A DNA stretch of 64,000 nt. Origin: Pyricularia pennisetigena (Eukaryota; Ascomycota; Sordariomycetes; Magnaporthales; Pyriculariaceae). A program made the translations under genes and the position numbers. A model generated the notes under the pieces. The model was given only the letters and a program-made list of their open reading frames with translations. It was not told the origin of the DNA and made no database searches. The stretch spans positions 1,389,366-1,453,365 of the forward strand of contig NC_043743.1 of assembly GCF_004337985.1 (NCBI RefSeq), written 5' to 3'. Below are positions 11,446 through 23,810 of the stretch, piece after piece. Within the stretch, counting starts at the first letter, position 1. The number at the start of each line of letters is the position of its first letter.

Positions 11446-12388
11446 GCATTGTGGGCCAGTGGTTACGAAACAATCATGCTAACTGGAGTGATGCAGTGCC
11501 ATCATCTACTGCCTGAGGTGTTTGATCTCACAGGACATTCCCCTCAACCAGGGCTGCCTCAAGCCCATCCACGTCAAGATTCCGCCCAAGTCGCTCCTGT
11601 CGCCATCAGACCACGCAGCAGTGGTAGGGGGCAACGTACTGACGAGCCAGCGGGTGACGGATGTCATTTTCAAGGCATTCGAGGCGTGCGCGGCCAGCCA
11701 GGGCTGCTGCAACAACCTTACCTTTGGGTTCGGCAGCAACCAGGCTGGCCAGGACGAGGTCAAGGGCTTTGGCTACTACGAGACCATTTCTGGAGGTTCA
11801 GGAGCCGGGCCTACGTGGGAAGGCACCAGCGGTGTGCACGTGCACATGACCAACACGCGCATCACCGACTCGGAGATCTTCGAGAGGAGGTATCCTGTCC
11901 TGCTGAGGGAGTTCTCCATCAGGCCCGGCTCCGGCGGCGCAGGTCAGCACCGCGGCGGCGACGGCGTCATCCGCGACATTGAGTTCCGCATCCCGCTGCA
12001 GGTCTCCATCCTCAGCGAAAGGCGCGTCTACAAGCCGTACGGCATGGCGGGCGGCGAGCCGGCAGAGTGCGGCCTCAACCTCTGGGTGAGGAAGGTCGCC
12101 AAGGCGAGCTGGGAGACCTCGCTGAAGCAAATCCAGAACGGCGGTTCTGGAAAGGAGGAGGAGACGCAGCAGGGCGAGCAGCTCGAGTACGAGGAGAGGT
12201 ATATAAACCTTGGGGCCAAGAACAGCGCCCCCATGAAGGCGGGCGACCGGATAATAATCAACACGCCGGGTGGTGGCGGCTGGGGTCCTGTAGGCACTGA
12301 TAAGGTGTCAAGCAGGGGAAGGGATCCCGAGGAGAATTGGAGGAAGGGAAGCCATGCTGCCAGGGAGGAGATGGCGTTGCAGGCATAG
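8172..12388 (+). CDS. OXP1: 5-oxoprolinase (ATP-hydrolysing)
   Basis: Two exons, 8172-11395 and 11497-12388, give 1371 residues, normal for the eukaryotic enzyme. The junction restores [10 protein letters not shown], and the second exon continues without interruption through [11 protein letters not shown]. The enzyme opens 5-oxo-L-proline to L-glutamate with ATP, in the cytosolic gamma-glutamyl (glutathione turnover) cycle. Near the N-terminus is [11 protein letters not shown], the nucleotide-binding start of the hydantoinase A fold. A second phosphate-type motif, [13 protein letters not shown], lies near residue 350. From about residue 778 the hydantoinase B half begins ([13 protein letters not shown], then [13 protein letters not shown]). 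The C-terminal GGGGWG is also typical. Fungal oxoprolinases fuse the A and B subunits that bacteria encode separately. The 101-base intron contains 33 consecutive T. Confidence 0.95.
11396..11496 (+). other. intron of OXP1 with 33-base poly-T
   Basis: Donor GTGAGC, acceptor ATGCAG, with uninterrupted T at 11412-11444. The tract lies well upstream of the acceptor rather than next to it. Confidence 0.85.
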
Positions 12389-13018
12389 GCGGCTGATTTA
12401 GTCGAGCTAGTTATGTATACGTGATTTAATGGCATGATATCAAAGGGCACCGAGCTTTGTACATAAGAAAGAGGGTGCATGTTTTCTCTCTAGAATAGAG
12501 AAAATACATGGAAAGTCAGCTTACGCTCCGGGAAAAAAAAAAACAAAAAACAAAACAAAAAGAAGGTGTCGTCTGACACATTTGAATTATGACAGGCTGC
12601 GAGGTTGACGAAACACAGTAGACATAATATGCTCTAATCAAGACTAGCAAGCATAAGCCTGGTTCAGAACTGTCATATCTCTAGATGCTATCCACATGCG
12701 TGTCACTCTCCGCTTACACTGGATTTGATAGCCTGCGGGTAGGGAATTCGGTGCCTAGGGTCGCCGTGCTTATAGCGCCCCGCACCACCCCGCACTTGAT
12801 ATACTGGGCCCTGACGTATTGTCATTTACAGGACTTTGCAAACAACAAACGCCAGGGTTGGGCTGCACAAGGCTAACTTCACTGAGGAGAAGAAAAAAAA
12901 AAGAAAACATAGAGGAAAAAAGAAAAAAAAAGAACTTCGTCTTGCTAAGTACCAAGAGAAATCGAATATCTTGCCGACTGTGAGGACGACAACAAAAAAA
13001 GAAACAAAGTAAGCAATC
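12389..13018. other. intergenic, no gene seen
   Basis: 3' flank of the oxoprolinase, an A-rich patch at about 12531-12562, and an A-rich leader (12890-13015) directly before the adenosine deaminase start codon. Confidence 0.6.
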
Positions 13019-14873
13019 ATGCCTGCCCTCTCGGACGAGGAATGGGCCGAGATCGCCGAGGAGATCCCGCAGGCGTCGGACCCCTTCATCCAAAAGTACC
13101 TCCAGGGGCGTGACGAGCTCGTGTCGCAGGAGCAGCGGCAGCGCAGCGACCACGCCTTCAAGCAGTCGCTGTCGCCGATCGCGCGGCGGGCCTGCGCCAT
13201 CGTGGAGCGGATCCGGCGCGAGGAGAACGGCAGCGTGTGGACGACGGCGCTCGAGGAGAAAGTCGCCGAGCGCGGCAACGTCTTCCCCGGCATGATGTTC
13301 GGCCTCGCCAAGGACGTCATGGAGACGACGCAGCTGTGGAGGATCGTGCGCCGCATGCCAAAGGGCGCCCTGCTGCACGGCCACAACGACGCCATGGCCG
13401 ATTTCGACTTTTTGATCGCCGTCCTGCTCGACACCGAGGGCATGTGCGTCGCCTGCTCCGACGGTGGCCTGGCTACCGCCCAGCAGAGGGAGGAGAGGGT
13501 GCCCGAGTTTCGGTTCGTCAAGAGCCCTGCCGCGAACGTGGATGCCGCCTCGTTGTGGTCGGATGACTACAAGGCCGGGACGTTTGTGCCCATCATTAAG
13601 GCGGCAGACTCCTTCCCCGGCAGCAGCAGCGACGGGAGCCGCGGCGGCAGGGTGGCCTTTACGGCGTGGCTCAAGTCCCGCGTCACGCTGTCCCGGGCGG
13701 ACTCGACGGAGCAGCACCACGGACAGGACCACATCTGGCGCAAGTTCATGACGTGCTTCCGAATCACGGGGTCCATGATGCACTACGAACCCGTTTTCCG
13801 GCGCTTCCTCCGACGGGTCATGACGCTGCTGCACGAGGACGGCGTGGCGTGGGCCGAGCTGCGACACACGTGGCCGCTCGACTACCGCCGCGAGGGTCGC
13901 GAGGACCCCGAGACCGACTACATGCACATGTTCACCGTCATCGACGAGGAGGTCACGGCATTCAAACAGGCCAACCCGGGCTTCTGGGGCGTGCGGATGA
14001 TCTGGTCGTCGCTGCGCAGCGCCGACGAGCGCACCATGGCCTCGGACATGACGCTCTGCGTCGAGACCAAGCTCGCCTTTCCGCACCTCGTCGCCGGCTA
14101 CGACGTCGTCGGCCAGGAGGACATGGGCCCCCCGCTCAAGGACCTGCTGCCCCGCTTCGCGTGGTTCAAGAAGCTGTGCGCGCAGGAGGGCGTCAACATA
14201 CCCTTCTTCTTCCACGCCGGCGAGACGCTGGGCGACGGCACCGACACGGACCAGAATCTGTTCGACGCGGTGCTGCTGGGCACGAGGCGTATCGGTCACG
14301 GCTTCTCGCTGCACAAGCACCCGCTGCTCATCGACCTGGTCAAGCAGAAGAGGATCCTGATCGAGAGCTGTCCGATTAGCAATGAGGTGCTGCGTCTGTG
14401 CGGGAGTATACTGTCGCAGTAAGTTGTGTCTTTTTTTTTTCTTTTCTTTTTTTTTCCCTCTCTTCTTTTATCTTCCAGGAAGTTTACCACGCAGTCATCA
14501 ACTGACAACCTTTCCTCTGCTTTATACTTGCAGTCCCCTCCCGGCACTCCTGGCAAGAGGAGTCCCCTGTGCGCTCAGCAACGACGACCCGGGCATGCTG
14601 GGCCAGGACACCGCCGGCGCCACGCACGACTTTTGGCAGGCACTCCAGGGCTGGGACAATCTCGGGCTCGGCGGGCTGGGTTCCCTGGCCGAAAACAGCG
14701 TGCGGTGGTCCGCCTTTGAGGACGAGACGGAAGCGCAGTGGAAGAGCAGTATACAGCAGGCATCGCTCGGCAGCGGGATCAAGGCGCAGAGGTTAAAGGA
14801 GTGGGCGGTAAAGTGGGAGGAGTTTTGCCTGTGGGTTGTCGACGAGTACGGAGATAAATATGGAGAGGAATAA
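13019..14873 (+). CDS. adenosine deaminase-related growth factor (ADGF/CECR1-type)
   Basis: Exons 13019-14418 and 14534-14873 encode 579 residues; the intron has GTAAGT and TTGCAG. The metal-dependent deaminase signatures are all present: H120-G-H122 (zinc ligands), HAGE at 399-402 (catalytic Glu402), H427 in RIGHGF, and Asp484/Asp485 in SNDDPG, the latter pair lying just after the splice junction. Length and motif order match the ADGF branch rather than the shorter (about 350-residue) cytosolic adenosine deaminase. The reaction is hydrolytic deamination of adenosine or deoxyadenosine to inosine. No signal peptide is evident, so an intracellular purine-salvage role seems likelier than secretion. 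After the second metal histidine the usual Leu is Asn (HGHND). It follows oxoprolinase on the same strand but shares no obvious pathway with it. Confidence 0.9.
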
Positions 14874-15037
14874 AGTCTGGCATCTCAAGCATCTATAAAA
14901 TGCATGTCTGTGGCGGATGTGGTTGGGGATGACTTTTGTTGTACTATAGAGAACATTCAAGATCCATATATTTTATATTTATTTAGTGGTGCCGTGTATT
15001 TTGCCCCCCTATATCGATGCTTTCCATTCCTGAGCAA

Positions 15038-16800
15038 TCATATTTCTACCACAATCTTGCCGATCCCTCTACTCACACAAGAGAGCATAGATGTCAACTT
15101 TTCGTCCTTTGTAAGCGCCGACCCCCGATGGTCGACGCGGCCTTCCTTCAATGCCAACTTGCAAGTGCCGCAGTTCCCAACCTCGCAGCTGGAGGGGACG
15201 TCTTCGATCCCAAACTCCTTCTGCATAACCTCGAGTAGCGTCTCATCCGGGCCGACTTTGAGCGTCACGCCGCCGTTCTTGTTGGCCACCGTTGCCTCAA
15301 ACGGATCTCCGGACGAATCAGCCTCGAACGCTTCGAAATGCACCTCCTTCTCATCGATACCCGCAGCTTGCGTCTCGCGCAGCGCCTCGGCCATCATGCC
15401 GCTCGGGCCGCAAAAGTACAGCTGCGAGTTCCAGGTCAAGTCGCGCACGATAAACCCGACATTGAGCCTCTCGCCTTTTGTCTTGTCGTAGAGCACAACG
15501 GCCTTGCCCAGCTTCTCGATCCTCTCCCTGAAGGGAATGTCATCTGCGGAGCGGACAGCGTAGTGGAGGGTCACGCTGTAGTTGATGCGGGCCATTTCTT
15601 CAATCATGGGCAGGAAGGCCGTTATGCCGACGCCGGCGGCGACAAAGACGTGGTTGCTCGCCGCGCTCACCATGGGTATTCCGTTGGTGAACCGTCCCAC
15701 CGTCAGCACGTCCCCCTCGTGGACGTTTTCATGGATGTGCTTGGAGGCGCCCTTGCCCTTTTCTGCCAGCGCCACGCCGAGCTCGAACCGGTTCCTGTCC
15801 CCACCCACGATCGAGTAGGCGCGCACGAGCCCGTTCCCCAGCTTGAGCTTGACGTGCGCGCCGGGCTTGAGATCTGCCTCGTCCGTGGGTTGCAGCGCCT
15901 CCAGCTCGAGGGAGGTGATTCGAGCCGTCTCCCGCCTCTTCCGAACCACGCGGAATTCCTTCCACTGCTTCTCCTCCTCTGCAGCCATCCGCGCCTTTCT
16001 TTCTTTGGACTCGTGCTTGGCCACGCGGGACTGGAAAGCAGTAGCAGCCTCGCTCCCGAACTCCTGAATGCCAGCCAGCTCTCTGTTCATGGCAGCATCG
16101 GACGGGTTGCGGTGGAGATACTCCTGGATACGCTCGATGGTCCAGCTCGGGTGCTTCCTCTCCACCAGCTTCAGCGCATCACCGGCCCGGACGCTGCCAG
16201 GTCGCAGGACGCGGTAGTACCAGCCGGTGCGGCTGAGGCGCCACGTGTTTGGTGCAAAGTTCTTGAGACGGAAACGGTGGTTCAGCTTGAAGCAGGGCTG
16301 GCGCGGCAGCGAGACCTGGAGGACCACTTCGGGGCCGAGCGAGACCACGTCTCCGATGCAGACGTTGCGCTCGTTCATGCGGGAAACAACGAGGTTCTCG
16401 CCAAAGGAGCCGGGGGCGAAGAGGTCTGCCGCATCTGGGAACTCGGCTTTCCAGTTCTGGTAGTGAGACATGCAGTCTGTTTGTTTGGTGCAAACGTATT
16501 GAATCTGTTCAGCAAACTAGTGTGATGACAGGTGAATTCAATAGGGAAACGAATATAGTGGTTCTGTGACTTACAGGCATGAATTGCTTTGTCAGGGCCG
16601 CCGTGAAAAGTATAGTCATGCTCATCTCCTTGTATTCCCATCTCTGTGACGGTGACGGAGCCATCGTGGGTGGTTTTGAAGATGCCAGTCATGACGTTGA
16701 TGCCATCGAAACTGCGAAGTTTGCCGGAGCGGACTTCGAGAACCTCATCCTCAGTCACTGGGGAGTTTAGGTCGAAGCCCGTCTCTGTGACGACGGTCAT
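15038..16800 (-). CDS. MOSC - flavin reductase - 2Fe-2S ferredoxin fusion protein
   Basis: Exon 1 is 16800-16575 and exon 2 is 16476-15038 (554 residues). The junction restores DKAIHAYCMSHYQNW. Residues about 30-165 are a YiiM-like MOSC domain (molybdenum-cofactor sulfurase C-terminal fold, with GDEHDYTFHGG). About 170-215 is the small helical domain that follows MOSC in YiiM. From about 255 a ferredoxin-reductase FAD domain carries RAYSIVGG, followed by a pyridine-nucleotide domain with VGITAFLPM and YFCGPSGMM. The C-terminus is a plant-type 2Fe-2S domain with Cys506, Cys511, Cys514 and Cys542. It should pass electrons from NAD(P)H through flavin and the Fe-S cluster to a MOSC-bound cofactor or substrate; similar molybdenum systems (mARC) reduce N-hydroxylated compounds. 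The substrate cannot be read from sequence. It converges on the ADGF gene with 164 bases between stops. Confidence 0.88.
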
Positions 16801-19464
16801 GATTTGTGAGATCCTGGCTGCTTTTCTTTTTCGATTCAGATGCGGATAATTTATATACGTGAGAAATCAAAACAGACCAAAGAAGTATCGAGATATTTCG
16901 ACAACTTTCTGCATCTCGGAAACGAAGCAGTTGCACAAAATGAGGTCAATCAGGCCATTTCGATTGTTATGGTAAACAAACCATGAGTTGCATCGGATGA
17001 AGACATGAAATCAAGGTGAGGCCGAATAGTGAATGAGTGAATCGTGAATTTAATTGAATGCTACTGCTAGGTGAAAGCGAGGTAGGCGTGGTTAATTGTT
17101 AATTGCTTTGATTGGTGCCAACCCCGCGTTTAGCTTGGGCTTCATGTACTGTCGAGTTGATACTGGGGTAGCATTGCGATTGAGTGGGTTTGCACGTGCT
17201 GGTGGGATCACTGTGATTCACAACTTTCAAACTACTCCAGCTGGTTTGCATTTAAGTATCCGTTCAACTTTCGAGATAAAACTCTGCAAACTACTGTTCC
17301 TCATGGCGGTTAGGAGGCCCCCAAGGGAGCTGAAGCATTAGCTTGATACACATGTGTGCCCTGCATGGTCTGGCAGTTGTATAGGCTTCCAGTTGTGCAT
17401 TGCTTCATATTGAGCCGCTTTTCTTGGCACACATAATGTACGGGATACTTGGTAAAAATGCAATCATGGTGAAGAAGAAATCCGACACTCACCGCAAATA
17501 TATGTGAAAGATTTACACGAGGCTAGATAATTTCCCGGCATACACATGCGCCGCCACTCGACGTTGTACAAAACACAATGCTGGGACAAGTGACAAATAA
17601 CGAGCCTCAAATCCGGGCTTGGCGTAGTTTGAAAGAAAAAATTGAGGCGGAATCTTGCAGCAGCATAAATGCCATACCCTCTCTCCTTGTACGAGCCGAG
17701 CCACCAAGAAATGTGGCCTTTGGTGCTGATCGTAAAAGCGATGGATGTATCATGAAGCCTGAGGTCCGCCGTCGGTAATGAGGGCGGGCTGCTGGGAACC
17801 AACATACCTGAATGTAGCAACCTATTGCGAAATTTGTTGTAGTCTACGCCGTGAGCAGGTTACTTGGCTCCCCTGCACCTTGCCGTTTACGGTTTGCCGG
17901 TATTATGGGTGCACCACTGTCTTTTCTCCAATCCCGATGTGCTGGATGAGAAGGTGGATAGGTGACATGGGGGTAGGCAATACAACCTACGGAGTCCATG
18001 CCACCCGAAAGCGGAGAAGTCGTGCATTTCTACAAGTGCACCTGTCCCCATATGGAAGCAATGACTGTTACTCCCTTGGAGACATTGGTGTATGGGCCAC
18101 AGTACAGTATGTTCGGTACGTAATTGGGCCGTCTGATTTTACCGTCAGGGAAAACAGTAAGGCTGAGGAGGTAATTAAAGTCGCCATTATCCTCGTGTCA
18201 CAGTGATGGCACGTGCAGGATGCGGCTCTTTCTTGTCAACAAACAACAGCGTCGGCAACCTGGCCATGTTGAGTGGCTTTGACCATGTCATGAGGTAGCC
18301 AACAGTCCTGAGGGATGCCAGGCAGAAAGAGGAGAGGGAGGAATTGGAGAAGCCCAAATATTGAGGCTCTGCGGCTGTGACTGGCAAGTGGACCCACCTC
18401 AGACCAGCAGCCCTCGACAGCGATTGGCCTTTTTACTTTACGGTAGGTAATACCTACCCTTTGAAATTAGCCTTTGCTTGATATGGAAGGCAGGGGCTTG
18501 AATGGACCGATAGCCCTGAATACCGTCAAAATTTTAGTCCTAACACCCCCCGCTAAATCAATTAGTCTAGCAACCATGAACCATGTTTTCATAACAACCC
18601 AAACACCAGACTCTTCATCAGCTGCCAACATACCTTACCATGAGCAGAGCCGCACGCATCCCACACAAGGCGCTGTGCCTTGCACAATGTTTCGGTCAGC
18701 TGAACCGCAGCCCGGCGGTGTGCGGTACACGCTAAGGCAGCCGCCTTTGCCCATGATTCAGCTCCAGTCTAGTGTAGCGCTTCACTCACCCCGCAAACCA
18801 GGGGCCGTTTGCTATACAACACACAACCGTTCGTCCCCGTTCCTCGTCCCCAAACCTGCAGTTAGTGTACAACTTGCGGCTCTGCAGCAGCCCAAAAAGT
18901 ATGCCGAGCCACATTCTCCCCCTCTCATCTATCCGAGGTACATACTCAAGGTACCTCGAGAAGCTACCTACCTGAGACCGGTGACAGGTAATTACTGTAC
19001 ATCATCTGCAGATAACCGATGAAGTGCCTTGCCTCCGTACCTACTTGCTTTGTACCCATGTACCCCTTCGCACTGCTGGTCTGTTTTGCCAATCAAATTG
19101 CGCCAAAATTGCGCAAAAACACATTCCCGGTCAACTTGTTTCCTTGACCTTTTTCTTTGTGATTTCCACCTTCCGCCCCCAACTCTCTCCTTTCAGCACC
19201 TTCCCTGTGGGTTCCGGGTCGGCAGTAAAGGTAAACCCAAATATAATATACTCCCAGCAGTCCCACTGCAGTTCGAGGCTCCTTGGTCCAACTGTCCTCC
19301 ATATCAAGAGGCTGTTAATCTTTGCCCATTCTTCGTTTCAAAGCTGAACGCTCACTCATTTCCTTTACCTTTCTCTGAGGTCTTCATAACTTCTTGTCTT
19401 CCTTACACACGGCCATGTTCCATTAACTATTTCCATCTGTTTCATTTTCACATTTTTTCTCACC
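16801..19464. other. intergenic 2.7 kb, no gene supported
   Basis: Divergent spacer between the MOSC fusion (-) and the F-box gene (+). Frames on both strands are short and random-looking. Small palindromic repeats such as GGTAGGTAATACCTACC occur near 18443-18459, and GGTACCTCGAG-type pieces near 18920-18990. A direct pair of TTGCGC(C/A)AAAA lies just after a CCAAT sequence near 19090-19118, probably promoter elements of the F-box gene. Confidence 0.5.
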
Positions 19465-21697
19465 ATGTCCATACGTCACCTGGCATGGGAAGTCATCTCC
19501 TACATAGCCCACGAGCTTGACGTGGACGACCTTTTTAACTTGTCTCTATCTTGTCGACATTTCCAATGCCTCATTCGTGACAACAACATATGCAAGAGGG
19601 TTCTCCAGGTATGCCAAGTCCTCTTGTCCCATCCCGTTATTGAACGGCAAAAAAAAAAAAAACCGCCCACTGCCTTGATCATTACGCTGGACAATCCGCC
19701 CATGGTCGGTCCACATGCTTCATTCATACAAGCAACGAGACTTCAGACCGTAATTTCAGACTTCCCACGCTGACGATATTCACGTGGCGTAGTCGGCCGC
19801 TCCATCCTCCCCCGAGACTAGGTCAGCTCATGCCAGCAAAGAGTATGCGAGAGCTTTACGGCTGATTTTCAAACGTCGAACTGCAATCTCTTCTGCATCT
19901 CCATACCTTGCAGCTGTTGTTGCCGATGCAGAATCGTTTGTATATGCGAATGGGGTTCTCTGCTACATTAGCAAAGGTCTGCTGAGGATACGGGATCTTC
20001 ATAACTCGTCACCAACTGAAAGTGTCATCGACCTCGGAAAGCTTTTAGATACAGATCAAGACCTTTCCAGGACCATCGGGGGCAAACAAAATTACAGTTT
20101 GCACATTCTGCACTATGCCGATGGTTTCGTTTCCTGCCGCTACGTGCCCAAGGACTCTCCCGCCAGCTGGCTTCTCGTCATCAACCCTTCCCAGGGCAGC
20201 GTGCTCAGTCATTCACTTGCATCCTCGCGGAAAATCTTTGTGAGGAACAACAACCAGTTTCTCTACTACGGCACTCACTGCCACATTGCTGAGGACGGAA
20301 GCAGACGGTGGGCACTCCGAGGCTGCAACCTTCTGAATGGCAAGTGGCATGGCTATTTGACACATCTACCTGAGATGATTGGATCCGAAATTGGCACCAA
20401 CATCTGCTTTGAAATCATTGACGGCTACTTCTATGCTCTTGCAAACCAGGCTCTCTTCGAAAGGGAGGAAATTCGCTGGACATCCTACTACACATGCGTC
20501 CGATTCCCTGTCAACCAAGCCAAGCCCAAAAGCACACAGCTGGGCACCATGAAGGAGATTTGGCGGAAATTTCATTCCGAGGGGCCAATTGACGATCGAT
20601 GGAACTTCATCAGTCTCGCAAAGGATGAGCGCACTGAGACGTTGGCCATCGTTGAGGGACGCAGGGAATGGAGGGCAGGAGCCAGTGCCAGCCGAACCTA
20701 CTACACAAGCGAGCTCCAATTTCCTGGCGAGACGGGCAGCGAACCAGCAGCATCGGGACACGCAGTGACGAGTTATGCTGCAGGTTCCTTATCCCCTAAC
20801 ACCGCCTCCTTCTCCTCGACAGACTACTCGTGCAGCCCTGAGGATACGGATGATGATCAAGTACCTACGAGTAGATCCCCACATATGGTGCACCCTGGGG
20901 ACAACGCTGCTACCCTACCTTTGCTAACTCTGAACAACTCACTCCTGCGGTGCTACCATTCAAGTTGCCAGACGTATTTGGACCTGGTCAGCCATGGCGA
21001 TTCAGATAAGAGGCAGGGGATAAGACTGAGGGTCGGTTCAAGAAGTCTACGCTCACATTCAGAACTAGGTCCGCCAGTCATATCTACAGAGGAGAACCCT
21101 CTCTACCCTGAGCAGCAGATTGAGAGGCTATACAAGTCGGCAGAAATAAAGTTTTGGCCGCCTGCACACTGGACAAACGATAGCCGAAACGGTCGAGATC
21201 TCTATGAAATTCTCAACCCACAAACGCACAAAGGAGATTTCACAGGAATGTGGGATGATAGATCTATGTGTTACACAACAGGTGGTCACACTAAGACCAT
21301 TGTCTTCATCTCGTTCGATCCTTCCATTCGTCTCGCGGGCATCCGTCCATGGTTCCCAGGATCGCAGGCGGATAAACAAGGGATTGACCCGCGCGTTGCT
21401 ACGGTTGGTGACAATGCAGCTGTGGGACCAGAGAAGCATCTCAACGAATTTCGGCACACCAGTGGACCCAGTTCCCTGCGTGCGCCGCTGAGGATGCCAG
21501 AGAACTCCGATGAGGAGCAATCTCGGACCGATGAAACCACCGAATCATCTCTGGTCGGAATAAGTATGCTCAAGGAGACAACATCATCCAAGACACCCCC
21601 TCCGACCGACGATGGCGAGTCTAAGAAGCCCAAGTGGACCTGGACCACGCATCCAGTGCATGCTGGCATCCACAAAGGGTTTCATTTCGCGTTATGA
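19465..21697 (+). CDS. F-box domain protein
   Basis: Exon 1 is 19465-19608. The best second exon is 19793-21697, giving 682 residues. The 184-base intron has donor GTATGC and acceptor GCGTAG, and the in-frame TAG of that acceptor explains why the second exon cannot extend further left. Residues 3-48 form the F-box (LAWEVISYIAHELDVDDLF, then LSLSCRHF), which should dock to Skp1 in an SCF ubiquitin ligase. The middle part has the features of a large family of fungal F-box proteins: FKRRTAISSASPYLAAVV, NNQFLYYGTH, the FEIIDGYFYALANQ strand, and WTSYYTCVRFP followed by GPIDDRW. The C-terminal half is Ser/Thr-rich and unstructured-looking. The target is unknown. The acceptor lacks a strong pyrimidine tract, so the exact start of exon 2 is the weak point. 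Confidence 0.8.
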
Positions 21698-23087
21698 GGA
21701 ACGCCCAGCAGGAGGCCTCCAGACTGCACTTGCGGATATGAAGCAGCACTACAGGCCAGCAACGAGTGATACCTTTGAATATTAGGAAACAGCATATGCG
21801 ATGCACGCAGCCGGAAAAATGAGCGTCGGATCGCGAGGATATGGGGCCTTCTGTTCCGCCACAGGCAGACTCTAACCCCGCTCTCATATGCGTCTGGTCT
21901 CGACCGGTCTCAGCATAAGGATTGGGGGCCATCGATCCGCTTGTAGAAGGTCGAATGTGTTGGCACTGCATGCCTTTACAAGTCGGGCGAGCAGAGAGGA
22001 CGGAGTGTGGTAGAAGCAGCGGGGTACCCTCAGCCTCACCGGGGGGTTTGAAGCAGAAAACAATGGCAAGATTTTGCAGCAGTTCCAAGTTTGACGAAAC
22101 TACCCAGAAGGAGTCGACTGGGCTTCTTTCAAGTCTGCCTCAAACTGGGAACGTCCGCTCAAAACCATTCCCGTGAGACGTCCGTCTGGGACGTGTCTGC
22201 TCGTGAGACTAACTCAGAAGGATGGGGACACGATGCGTGAAGGCCACGGTCTTGGCTTTAGTGAGATGTGGCAAGGCTTTGGCTCCAAATATTCCCTGGC
22301 GATACACAGCCCTGGCCCGAGTGCCCCCGGACTCTGCTGCGCCTCGATTTTGCTGGTTCGCCATATCGAGGGGAAACTCGGGTACCATCTTGTGCATCCG
22401 TAAGCTATGGGAGGACGTGTGAGTGGGCATATGTTTCTGAAATAATAACCTGTTGTTATCTTATAATTCAGATTACGTCTCCGTCTAAACACGCACGTCA
22501 ATCCCTCTGATGTCGAGGCTGACATGCTAATAGTTAATCCAGTTACAGTCGGCGTTAGTGACATTTGGTCAACCACGTGGCCTGACCTGATACGTAAAAC
22601 ATATTTTTCAACCGCCGGTTCTCGTCCAGTACTGACCAAGACAAGAGATATTTCCCTGGCCATCGTGCCAACTTTTGCCGCGTTCCACGAAGTCTAGAAA
22701 TGCTAACACATCCAGCCTCAAAAAGGATGCCCAAACTCCCAAACACTCGCTTCTCAACCATGCCTTGCCGCGGCTAATTGATTGCATTGCAGCAATATTG
22801 GCGGTCCTGACCGCTCGGTTCATGCAGGCTGCATTTTTGGCGAGACGATGGCAGGACGCATACAACCCCCAAGAAAAAGGCCGCGCAGGACCATTTGTCT
22901 ATTCCTGGAGATTGTGTCATGTGCTCAATAGGCGAGCAGGGCCCAAAAAGGGACACCTAGAGATGGTTTTCTTGTTCTTTTTTTTCTTTTTCTTTTTTTT
23001 TTTTTAATTTAGAAAAGAAGGGTTCCCTTGGGCGCCTCATCCGGTCTCAATGTCATCGTGTATACCCTATACCCCCTTGTCGAAANN

Positions 23088-23119
<32 letters not shown>

Positions 23120-23810
23120 AAAGAAATATACGTGGTCTCCAGCCAGCGCCACAGCAAGATCTGAGAGAGCCCGAGAGGAAACCACCAATATAAACGCCAA
23201 AGAATGAGACCAGCATGAAAATGCCCCTCAAAAAATGCATGCAAAAGTCCTAACCGGATTTGTTTTCGCGGTTCAACTCATGTCCTATTCCCAGGGGTTT
23301 TGCTGGTGTGGTTTCTCCTTTGAGGTACCGGGGGAGTAGGATGAAGGGGAACGGCAGCATATGGTGCTAACGGTAGAGGGGGCGACGACCACTCAACTTC
23401 ATACGAACATCAAAGTAGAAAAAAGAAAGTGGGACACGGGGCTGTGTATACAGGACCAGCCAGACACTTTGATTGATTGGTCGCATCGCTTCCCGTGCCG
23501 CGCGCGCGATATGTGCCAGCCCTTCCTTGAACCTGACAGAACTCTCTCGCGCGACCAGTCCTTTCCGTCTCTCTTATTGTTATGTACATGGGATCGGATT
23601 GTCCTCATGTCCCCAGCTCGTTATAAACGGTTTTTTTTTTAAAAGGGTTATGTAATAGTGAGGAAAGTTGACAGCTGCCGCACCTTGTACAAGTCTGATA
23701 TTAATGGCTCATCTACTGTATACATGCCACCTTGCCATATTATACCAGGCCAATAATGCTCCAATCCAAATTTCAAAGACCGAGTCTGACCCAAGGAACG
23801 TTTGTCTTAT
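21698..23810. other. intergenic 2.1 kb with small assembly gap
   Basis: Convergent spacer between the F-box gene (+) and the BAR-SH3 gene (-). It has T-rich runs near 22976-23005, a two-base N gap at 23086-23087 in a poly-A tract, and no convincing coding frame. Confidence 0.55.
23086..23087. other. two-base N gap at poly-A
   Basis: NN immediately before a run of about 28 A; a homopolymer-limited assembly position in a spacer. Confidence 0.95.

Noticed and set aside
12770..14320. 516-codon minus-strand frame across the deaminase gene
   Set aside because: Antisense of a GC-rich coding exon; the plus strand carries all deaminase catalytic motifs.
15338..16525. 395-codon plus-strand frame across the MOSC fusion
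   Set aside because: Antisense shadow; the minus strand has the MOSC, flavin and Fe-S motifs.
19609..19792. F-box gene as a pseudogene because the second frame starts after a stop
   Set aside because: A GT-AG intron ending exactly at that TAG restores phase 0 and a family-like sequence.
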